Part shown: in pieces, positions 12,783 to 23,800 of the stretch
How positions within the stretch are numbered: position 1 is the first letter of the stretch
How the letters are laid out: every line of letters begins with the position of its first letter
Assembly: GCF_932526225.1 (NCBI RefSeq)
Contig: NC_064038.1
Coordinates: 8,741,070-8,805,069, forward strand
Direction: 5' to 3'
From: Nematostella vectensis
Taxonomy: Eukaryota; Cnidaria; Anthozoa; Actiniaria; Edwardsiidae
Length of the DNA: 64,000 nucleotides
Made by a program: the position numbers and the translations under genes
Notes under the pieces: model-generated
Database searches by the model: none
What the model was told of the DNA's origin: nothing
Seen by the model: the letters and a program-made list of their open reading frames with translations, nothing else

Positions 12783-13074
12783 TACTGTAAATGCTCGCAT
12801 AGCACCAGCCTCGCCATAAGCCCACTTCAAACACAAGTCTTTTAGCGCGCACAAATTACTATTATTGAGCAACAAAACACGAGTACTTGACTATTTGTTA
12901 TTGTTTAATTTATTATTGTTCGATGATTAAGAGCTTGATTTTTTTCTAATTTGATACGAGAAATAAAGAAATGGCAGTTATTCGGCTAAAACTGAAGTCT
13001 ACATTTTGAAATAAGCGCCCCCTCTGCGGTGGCGGCTAAAACAATGCTGTCGGCGCTAGCATTTATGGTATATC
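12783..13074. mobile_element. Possible inverted-repeat element
   Basis: TACTGTAAATGCTCGC at the left and GCTAGCATTTATGGTA at the right form an imperfect terminal inverted repeat about 290 bp apart. There is no coding capacity. The right end is confident only as a repeat arm. Confidence 0.4.
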
Positions 13075-13948
13075 CCTACAAGTCTTAGCCTCGTTTCCAT
13101 AATAAGCCTGCCACATCTCAGGGGCGGACCATTTGATATTTGACAGGGGGAGTGGCTATTTGTTTTGTTTGTTATTGTCGTTCTCTTTGCCTTTTTTTTG
13201 GAACAGCCTTAAATGGTCCGTGCCAAAATACGGTCTGTTGGCCTGAGTCCCGATCGCTTGACAGAAAGTAAACTCACCATCTCAATGACGATTTTTATTA
13301 TTACTCATTTGTCACATAATGAATAACACATATGCATACATCTGACATCAGGAATTGGGAACTAAACACAGACGACATGAGACATAACGTAACCCTCAAG
13401 GATTACTAATAAATTATCAATAAATTATGGATATCACAGAGTGAGTCATGCAGTATATACAAATCATTTTGGCCAAAAATCAATATTTCTAAATTTCTAA
13501 AGGTATGTATTATATATGAATATTGAATAAAATATGTTCAAAAAATATATTTATGAGTTTTATTTCATTTCATTTCGTAAAAAAATTTCGATTACTGTTT
13601 TGTCAAGCCGTCTTTTGCTGTCATAATCAATTCCAATGCTTAACGAAATTCTACGTAAAATGCAATCAGAATGAAACAACGATATTATTCGTTACCTTAA
13701 GCGCATGCTTGAACGTTTATATCGAGAAATTTAATATAATTTATATATATAAATTTAATATTAAATTATATATAATTTAATAAATTTAATATAAATTTAT
13801 ATATATATATATATAATTTAATAGAAATTTAATATAATGAAAGCATGGTATGATGTTGGTGACTACTTGACACGCGTTACCAAAAATCCATTTACATTAT
13901 TTGGAAGTGTAACAACATAGGATTGAAAGGAGACTCTCTAAGACTAAG
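13075..13948. other. Intergenic, AT-rich
   Basis: No gene was recognised. A TA-rich low-complexity tract lies at about 13720-13830 (TTTAATATAAATTTATATA type). Confidence 0.5.
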
Positions 13949-14225
13949 TTCAAACGTATTATCCATGGGGTCAGTACGCAGCTCTTACAAGCTGCAATTT
14001 GATTGGGCAAATGAACAATATCCGCACCTCGAAACAAAGAACAAGAAGAATAGAGACAAAAGAACTCCTTTGTAGAACAAAGATAATAGGAGACAAAGCA
14101 GCTGCGTACTTACTCTATCCATGAGCCGTATTCAATGCAAATCCATGCAAATGAAGATGAAACGATCGACTCGATTTATTTGCATGCATTTGCATTGAAT
14201 ACAGCTCATGGATAATACGTTTGAA
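13949..14225. mobile_element. Foldback/MITE with two nested inverted repeats
   Basis: Outer arms are TTCAAACGTATTATCCATG at 13949 and its complement CATGGATAATACGTTTGAA ending at 14225. An inner inverted pair with the core ATTCAATGCAAAT lies at about 14130 and 14195. Non-coding. Confidence 0.7.
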
Positions 14226-14374
14226 ATTAGCCTCCGAAAAGTCTGAACTTATCGCGAAAGACCCGCCATGAAATATACTGATCGGTTTCTTTTTGCGAAT
14301 TCAAGTTACCCCAAAATTTTGTTTACAATGAGTAGGGAGTGGCGTGATTCACGGAAGATTTCTTAATGGGTATC

Positions 14375-14815
14375 GTTGCTGTGATTGGTCAGTGTTTCGG
14401 GCTCGTACACTGTTGGAAGAGCGCGAAGTGTCCTCTGGGTGAAGGAGGTTCTGATTGGTCACTCAAACATTCTATTTTATCTGTCAGATTCCTGATTGGG
14501 TAGTACGCTTGACGATGAATTTTAATTGTCATTCCCGCTGTTCCACATAGCTTCAACAGATCGAATAATCTAACAACGTCTGTGATTTGTCAATTTTTAC
14601 ATGTCTGTGTAATTCGCTTTATGACTGAATAGTACGCATGCGTGATGCGCTTCGATTGGTCACGCACATTGAGCACTCCACAACAATGTCTTCTACTTGG
14701 TCGATCACCAGAAGGACTTTTGATTGGTCGATCTTTTGCTCCCTATATTTCTCGTTCCATAATTGGCCAGTCCTACACACTTGTGCTAGATTCGAGCTCT
14801 GATTGGACAGTCTCT
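14375..14815. repeat. Scattered ATTGGTC motifs in the receptor 3' region
   Basis: GATTGGTCA-like motifs occur at about 14381, 14451, 14491, 14654, 14722, 14760 and 14798, spaced mostly 30-80 bp apart. On the receptor mRNA strand they read TGACCAATC. The last one lies inside the coding sequence for the receptor C-terminal tail. They look like a degenerate tandem repeat rather than a set of CCAAT boxes. Confidence 0.55.
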
Positions 14816-17800
14816 GCTCGCTGTCTAGGAATGTGATGACTCTTCGATCGTAGCATTTGGTTGAGTTGCTCTGCGGGTAGGCTGTGGTAGAATGAGTTTT
14901 CTCGGAATTCTTGAGATAAGTCTTCCTCTATGAGTGAGATGATTGACAGGAAAGTCGGCCTCGCTTTGGGACTAAACTGCCAGCACAACGTCATGAGGTC
15001 AAACCTGAAATTCACACCACGTGATCAGTTTATACATGATAGTTCGAACATCGTGTGACTGTTTTGAAAGACAAAAGAATCTATTAGAATCCGAGAGATT
15101 TAACAGGCCATCCGCTCTAAAATTATAAATCACATACTTAAAGAAGCTTTCAATAGACACACTGCTTTCAATATTTTGAAATATTTTTCGCGTTTTCAGT
15201 TAAAAATCATCGGAGATTGTTATCCAATTGAACGGAAGAAAACTGGTGACAATGCGGCTTTAATAACGGGCGGAATTAGACGTTCTTCCAATAAGAAGTG
15301 CATTCCTGATCCGTATTTGCTTGCTTCCTTAATGTCAAGGTGGCCACGGTAGCGCGCGTCGCATTGTTATACTCACAATCTGTCCGGACAGTCGTCTGGC
15401 TTGGGCATAACGCCACCGTCCACGACGTACTTGAGGACTTCCTCGTTAGACTTGCCAGGGTATGGCTGAGACGCAAGAGTCGCCATCTCCCACATAACGA
15501 CCCCGAACGACCTGAATAACACAAACGATCACATTACGACACCGAACAATCTGAGCGGCGAAAACGATCACATAACGACGCCGAACGATCTGAACGACAC
15601 AAGAGATCACATTACGACTCCGAAAGACCTAAACGACACAAATAAACGCATTGGATAAACAAAACGAAAGAAAATGGTCGCTACAGCGCTGATCAACATA
15701 AACAATAGTATAACACCACCTTAAGACCTTAACGACAAAAATAATCGCATCATCACACAAAACGAACGCTCAAAGACCTCAACGATTTACAAGATACATT
15801 ACAAAACAGTGGCTGATATATTACAAAACAATGCATGATAACAACGGTGTTACGATGCCCAAAGACTCGAACGACTGAAACGATCATATTACCTTACAGA
15901 ACTACTCAAACAACGATATATAATATCTCATAATAACACATGAATGACGCAACATTGAAACGATAAAATAAATAATTAAATGCCTTACCAAACGTCAGAA
16001 GGTGAAGTGAACACTCCGTCCTTGAGCGACTCAGGTGCCATCCATCGAACGGGGAGGAGACCTAACAATCAAAATAAAGTTACTTGCTTAAAGAATGTCA
16101 ATCACCCATTCCTTTGTTATTGTTTATCATTGAAAATACAGCGGTTTATTCGCAAGGAAACTTCAAAATAATAATCTACGAATGAACTCTGATATTTTAT
16201 TGACGATATTCGATTGAAAATATATTGGTTACTTGCTTGAATTAGCCGATGGAAATGGATTCTTTGTAGGACTCGCCATTGAGCGGGAGCATAAAATGGC
16301 GGCATGACTGGTCTTCTTTAAAGGATGTTGGTCAGCCATAACTTTGCCTTTGTTTACATTTGAAAATTTACCAGTCTATTTACAAAATAACCATCCACTT
16401 TTAAAGACCGATGCTTTATCAACAATTTTTTATTTAAAGTTGATCGGTTTACATGCTTGAATTACCCGATGGAAACGGGTTCTTTTTGTCCCTTGGTATT
16501 GTAAAATGGCGGCGTGAATTGCTTTCTATAAAGATGTTTTAGTTGCTTAGAAGTGGATTCCCTATAGCTAGCAACTCACCTTTTCCGCCTTTTCTGTAGT
16601 AATCCGTCTCGTAGATGTCTCGAGTCATACCAAAATCTGTAAGGAAAAAAACAAATTCCATTTATTTCCATATATGTTCTGTATTGCATTATAGCCATAT
16701 ATTGGAGACCAGCCGCGCATAGAGTGTGTACAAAGAGGACACACCTAGACCTTTACGGTAATATTAACAGAAAATTACTTATCTACGCACCTCCAATCTT
16801 GACAGTCAAATTTGCGTTCACCATGCAATTACGGGCTGCGAGATCCCTGTTGTATAGAAACACAAAGGGGATTATTTGGTTAGCGTTGCAATAGACTCCT
16901 AGGTTTTTCTTTGGCGGAAAGTCCCCAAAATTAAGGTGTGAGTGGCGAAAGTACCAGCGGGCGCCGAACTCACTCTGAGTACTGTACAGGACCCGAAATG
17001 ATCCCAGGACCCGAAACGATCCCAGGACCCGAAATGATCCCCAAAAGTACCCCAACTGATCCCGGGACCCGAAACGATCCCCAAGAGTCCCCGAAATGAA
17101 CCCCAAGGAATTGCAGTAATGGACAAACAAAAGGAATGTGGAAGGATTGGCTTTCAGTTTTAAAAACATATGAAACATTTAAGCGTCATTTTTGTCACTA
17201 TCCAGAAATTTGAATTAACTAAAACCATAGTATTAAGATTTTTATATACGACTGCGCGGGAAATACAGCTTTCGACAGCTTGGTTGAGTCAACAATTGGG
17301 GTCAAATAAAAATTCCCGTGATGGTAATTTGAAGAACCAGGCGTGAATAAATAATTCATACATAACAAGCCATAAACGAATGTCTCCAAAGATTAGACAT
17401 GCCTCTGCTTTCCCGTAGGAAAATGTTTGTTTGTGTTCGGTGAATGAAAGACCTATCATAAAGAGAGATAGAGAGAAATCATGCAGTGGTTCGAAGTGCT
17501 GTAGGCACTACTACATAAGGAAATTCAAAACTCACATATTGCTTTCAACAAAAGCCACATCTCTTAATATTTTGCAACGGTAGTAAAAGGGTTGTTCGAG
17601 TGCATTACTCAGTGTGCTTTTGTAATTCCATCTTCTCGGCCAAACCGGCTGTCGGTAAATATTCGCTCGTGTGAACATGGATTTCGTGGTGAAAAACACG
17701 TTTGGTTGTCAAATGAATATAGATTTTTAGGGTGATGTTTACCGGAAACGAGATTTATAGTGTCAGAGTCATGTGTTGGAACTGCAAATGTTTCGAAGGT

Positions 17801-20800
17801 CAAAAGTTTGGTTCTGAGCAAGGCTGTGCTTTGGCTGTGCTATGTTTATGTTGTACTCCTTTCAGTAGAAATTAAAAGTTGTGTATTTGTTTTGGACTCT
17901 GTTTATGGGTTTACCGCCGGGGCAATGTAATAAATAGAAGTATTGTATTGGAATTTAAGTTTTTTAAGTCATGTTATTTAGAAATAGATTGGCTGTCAAC
18001 CCTAAATTATGCTTTAAGAATTGGAAGTGCTTCTTCTGCTTTCCCTTTGTCCATTACCGCATTTCCGTGGGGTTGATTTCGGGGACTCCTCGGTATCGTT
18101 TCGGGTCCCGGGATCAGTTGGGGTACTTTTGGGGATCATTTCGGGTCCTGGGATCGTTTCGGGTCCTGGGATCATTTCGGGTCCTGTACAGTACTCACCC
18201 GACCTAGAGGGAAACGTTTTATAACGGACTAAGGAAACGTCATGACAGACTGAATCGCAGGCTAGCGATGCAAGAGAAATAGACACGTGTCAAGCCACGT
18301 GTATCAACATTTAGCCATGAGCGAGTCAGGAGGACATGGGAACATTGGTAAGCGTTGCAAGAGAAAGACACATGTCGAGTCACGTTTAATCACGTGTGCA
18401 GCCACGTGTGAGTCACGTGATACGAGGACACAGAAGGGAACATTGGTAGGGGTTGAATAGACACAAGCTGGGTCACGTGTTATAACGATTGCATACACGT
18501 GGGCTGGGCGTCATGTGGTACGAGGACACAGAAGGGATCATTGGTTAGGACAATATTTTCCGCCGCAATGGGTATAATTGTCACACGATATACCTGTGTA
18601 CAAATTTCCTGGCAGCCAGGTATGCCATGCCATCTGCGATCTCGCCCGCCATCTGAAGCATCTGTTGCAGAGTGGGAGGAGGCTCATCTGACTCCTAATA
18701 CAAATAAACGATCAGTAAGACAAACGACCAGTAAGTCAAACGTCCAGTAAGACAAACGATCAGTAAAACAAACGATCAATAAGACAGTCGATCAGTAAGA
18801 CAAACGATCAGTAAGACAAACGATCAGTAAGACAAACGATCAGAGAGACAGACGATCAGTAAGACAAACGATCAGTAAGACAAACGATCAGAGAGACAGA
18901 CGATCAGTAAGACATCACAACTGTCATTATCACCATGGTTACTTCGGGTCTATATCACAGTCGTCATTACCACCATCATCACAATCACTAATACATCCAC
19001 CAACATTACAACTGTCATTATCACCATGGTTACCTCGGGTCTATGGGAGCGCAGGAAGTTTTTCAGGTCTCCATTATCCATTAGCTCCATGACGACGAGC
19101 GTGGGCTGTCCATCAGAGACCACACCCAGCAACCGTACCACGTGGTTACACTGAAACGCCCTGAGGCAAGACAACCAACGGTCAGTATGTATTAACTACC
19201 AAGCCCAGAAACCGTAACTGAAACCGTACTCTCAAACGCCTTAAGACAAGACAACCAACAGTTAATTTGTATTAAACTAACAAGACTAGAATCCGTACCA
19301 CGTGGTTACACTGAAACACAACCAACGGTCAGTATGTATAAACTACCAAGCCCAGAGACATGACCGCACTCAGACAAAGGGGTCGCGGAGTACTTCGAGA
19401 CAGCAAAAGGCAGTCTGGATAATACTCCATATAATTGTAAATTCAGAGCAACTCATGTAAAACGGAAAGGCCATGGGTAGATACATACTTCATAATAGAC
19501 GCTTCTTGTAGGAATTCTATTCGGTCTCGGATAGATGCGTTCTCACTGACCGTCTGCAGACAAAGAAAAATTCAGTTACGAGGGTCATTGCTAAGGACCA
19601 TGTCAAGATTCTCCTGTCATAACAAACCGCCCTGATCAACCACACACCTTTCTATTGATAGTCGACAAAGTGATTAGGTAACGAGAATTTATACCTTTGT
19701 ATTACTGACAGAAAGGAAATGATCTGTTTTCAATCCTCCCTACCTAATAAATATCAATCACTTAAGTACATAAAGAAGGACTTCTGTTTTGAGATGGTAG
19801 TGTTATGTACCACGGTAGACATACCTTGACAGCCACTTTACACTTGGGTTTGTTCGGTACGATGTCCGTAGCTTCTCCCTCGTACACCATACCAAACGAG
19901 CCGTTGCCGAGTTCACGGATCAGCTTGATCTTCTCACGTGGCACCTCCCACTCATCCGCGATGTACACTGAGGGAAAGACAATTCAGTTTCACGAGTTTG
20001 TTAGAATTGGCAGCTCAAATCTCTGTTTCTTCTCGGATTTTCTAATAAACATAGAAAGCGCAACCCAAATTATTATCGATAGCGCGCTCCAACGAGGGCG
20101 CGGCTGAAACCTACACTGAGAAATCCAAAATCTGTGAATTTAGAGATTATTACGGGATTTTATCTGCCACAATATACTGATAAACTCCGTTCCTACTGCC
20201 CTTGCTCACCGTCAGTAGAGTTCATGTACTCGGGGTTGACGGACGCGTACAGTACAGTCGGGACCTGCTTCTCCTGATACCTAAAGAGACAAAGTTTGAT
20301 ATCTTGATATCGTTACTAATTAATGATGGTGATGTGAATATGATGATGATGACGGTAGTGATGATTATGATGATGATAATGTTGATGAAGATGATAATGA
20401 TGGTGATGATGATAATAATATGGTAAAAACGTAGGAAGAAACCACCGGACAGCCTCTATCTGCTGGTGTGCGTCGGACCTTGTGGTCTGCGTCGACAGTC
20501 TGCGTCGACAGTTGATTAATTAATAAAACCTTTAAAAGAAAAAGTCGACAACAACGCAGATTTATGTTTTTTAGAACGATATTTCGGCAGGCCAATACCT
20601 GCCTTCTTCAGGTTATAAAAATATCGTTCTAAAAAACATAAATCTGTGTTGTTGTCGACTTTTTCTTTTAAAGGTTTTAATAATATGGTGGTGGTGGTGA
20701 TGATGTTGTTGATGATGATGACGGTGTTGCCGATGATAGTGGATAATGGGCCCATGGTAATTCGCTTAAGCTCTTGAAATATCTCTGCCTCTTTGGTTTT

Positions 20801-23800
20801 GAAGTTGTATGTTTAGTTATTATTCATTTTCTTTTCTTTGTTTGTTGTGTAGCATATAACCTTCTGTCACAGTTAATTAAACAGTAGGACCGGTATTTGA
20901 TTAATCCTCACCTTTTCCTGACCACAAACCAAATGACGATGCCACAAGTCAGAATGAACACGCTACACGCCGCAAGACTTGAACCAACGATCACCCCAAC
21001 ACGAGAGCTCTGTACCAACTTGCCACTCCCTCCTACAACACAACAACACTGGGATGACCCCCCTGATAGAAATACCCGCTGACTTATCGTGACCCCCCTG
21101 ACTTACCATGACCCCCTGACATAACATGACCCCCCTGACATAACATGACCCCCCTGACATAACATGACCCCTTGACATAACATGACCCCCTGACTTACCA
21201 TGACCCCCTGACTTACCATAACCCCCCTTACCATGACCCCCTGACTTACCATGACCCCCTGACTTACCATGACCCCCTGACTTACCATGACCCCCTGACA
21301 TAACATGACCCCCTGACTTACCATGACCCCCTGACTTACCATGACCCCCCTGACTTACCATGACCCCCCTGACTTACCATGACCCCCCTGACTACCATGA
21401 CCCCCTGACTTATCATGACCCCCTGACATAACATGACCCCCCTGACATAACATGACCCCCCTGACTTACCATGACCCCCCTGACTTACCATGACCCCCTG
21501 ACTACCATGACCCCCTGACTTATCATGACCCCCTGACATAACATGACCCCCCTGACATAACATGACCCCCCTGACTTACCATGACCCCCCTGACTTACCA
21601 TGACCCCCTGACTACCATGACCCCCTGACTTATCATGACCCCCTAACATAACATGACCCCCCTGACATAACATGACCCCCCTGACTTACCATGACCCCCC
21701 TGACTTACAATGACCCCCCTGACTTATCATGACCCCCTGACATAACATGACCCCCTGACATAACATGACCCCCTGACTTACCATGACCCCCCTGACTTAC
21801 AATGACCCCCCTGACTTATCATGACCCCTGACATAACATGACCCCCCTGACATAACATGACCCCCCTGACTTACCATGACCCCCTGACTTACCATGACCC
21901 CCCTGACTTACCATGACCCCCCTGACTTACCATGACCCCCTGACATAACATGACCCCCCTGACATAACATGACCCCCTGACATACCATGACCCCCTGACA
22001 TAACATGACCCCCCTGACATAACATGACCCCCCTGACTTACCATGACCCCCCTGACATAACATGACCCCCTGACTACCATGACCCCCCTGACTTATCATG
22101 ACCCCCTGACTACCATGACCCCCCTGACTTATCATGACCCCCTGACATAACATGACCCCCCTGACATAACATGACCCCCTGACTACCATGACCCCCCTGA
22201 CTTATCATGACCCCCTGACATATCATGACCCCCTGACTTACAATGACCCCCCTGACTTATCATGACCCCCTGACATAACATGACCCCCCTGACATAACAT
22301 GACCCCCCTGACATAACATGACCCCTTCCTAAATATGATCCCACAACTTAAAGAACGTCGGTTACCCACTCCTTTGTTATTGTTTATCGTTGAAAATACA
22401 GCGGTCTATTTGCAAGGAAACCATGTAAACAACCATCCACAATTTTTATTTAAAAAGATTGTTACATTATAAATGATACTTGATTGAAAGTATATCAGTT
22501 ACTTGCTTAATTAAATTAGTCGGTGGAAATGGATGCTTGTGTGACTCGCCATTTAAGCGGGAGCATAAATGGCGGCGTGGTTGGCCTTCTTGAATATGAC
22601 CCCCCTGACTTAATATGCCCCTCGACTTACTATAACCCCCTGTCTTACCGTGACCCCCCCGACTTAATATGCCCACTGACTTACAATGCCCCCCCTGACT
22701 TACAATGACCCCCCTGACTTACAATGACCCCCCTGACTTACAATGCCCCCCTGACTTACAATGCCCCCTTGACTTACAATGACCCCCCTGACTTACTATG
22801 CCCCCAGACTTAGTAAGACCCCCTGTCTTACCGTGACCCCCCCGACTTAATATGCCCCCTGACTTAAAATGCTCCCCCTGACTTACAATGCCCCCCCTGA
22901 CTAACAATGCCCCCCCTGATTTACAATGCCCCCCTGACTTTCAATGACCCCCCTGCCTTACAATGCCCCCCCTGCCTTACAATGCCCCCCTGACTTAAAA
23001 TGACCCCCCTGACTTACAATGACCCCCCTGACTTACAATGCCCCCTGACTTACAATGCCCCCCTGACTTACAATGCCCCCCCTGACTTACAATGACCCCC
23101 CTGACTTACTGTGCCCCCCGACTTAATATGTCCCCCTGACTTACAATGCCCCCCCTGACTTACAATGCCCCCCCTGACTTACGATGCCTCCCCTGACTTA
23201 CAATGCCCCCCCTGACTTACCAGGATCTTTTTCCTCGTGTATGGTGAACAGAACGGGGCTCGTCCACGAACCGTTGCCAGCGGGTGTTATGGCGCGCACG
23301 CGCACTGAGTAGTTGCCATACATGCCTTCTCGTACTAACCATGATGGCTTATGGCCCTGCCAACACACAATCTCGGGGCTGGACCGGGATGCCTGTGGAA
23401 TCGTGTCATGCAAGTATATTTCATACATTCTTGAAGTCAGTTCCAAGTAGCGGAAGGGAGTTTGAGTAATCTGAGTTCTAGGTTTCACTGACAAATATTC
23501 GAATATTTGAATATTTCTAGGTTTCACTGACGAATATTTGACTCAACTTCCCTTCATTCTCCGAAACCCAGGGCCTTTTCTGTCTTAACCTTTTTAAGAG
23601 GATGAGCTACCCTGCGGCAGCTAAAACGCTCTTGGCCCGATTTGCGTGTATTTGCAAGTACCGATTTGTTGGACCGATTGTCGGGCTAAGCACTTACAAG
23701 TTCTGCGGCCATTTCATTGACGTACACGAAATCTAAACAAATCGGCGCGCGTATAAATTTGACTATCAGAGGCGAATTTTAATGAACTTTAAAAGTAAGA

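Larger units (their letters stand above)
14773..19967 (-). other. INSR: Receptor tyrosine kinase domain and C-terminal tail exons
   Basis: Glycine loop [16 protein letters not shown] lysine (about 1126), alpha-C Glu in [11 protein letters not shown], hinge [13 protein letters not shown], catalytic loop HRDLAARN (about 1223-1230), DFG (about 1243), and activation loop [17 protein letters not shown] with tyrosines at about 1251, 1255 and 1256. The loop is the same as I recall for vertebrate insulin receptors. The tail after the kinase is short (about 45 residues), lacks a YXXM motif and ends ESSTSV. Confidence 0.95.
20210..21032 (-). other. INSR: Receptor transmembrane and juxtamembrane exons
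   Basis: Exon 21032-20912 encodes a 27-residue hydrophobic segment ([12 protein letters not shown] to IVIWFVV, about residues 1026-1052) followed by the basic stop RKR. Exon 20280-20210 encodes [14 protein letters not shown]. The NPEY motif (Tyr about 1073) is the known docking site for IRS/Shc PTB domains in insulin receptors. Confidence 0.9.

Noticed and set aside
14375..14815. CCAAT-box promoter cluster
   Set aside because: It lies at the 3' ends of two convergent genes, with no gene start nearby; a degraded repeat is the simpler reading.
20581..20625. Hammerhead-like words in the hairpin loop (CTGAAGA, GGCAGG/CCTGCC, GAAA on the minus strand)
   Set aside because: An unpaired A separates the core from stem II, and no credible stem I and cleavage triplet are present, so it is a look-alike of a common repeat motif.
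20963..22189. Long GHGKSGG-type open frames on the minus strand
   Set aside because: They are translations of the donor-derived minisatellite and overlap the receptor TM exon in the wrong frame.
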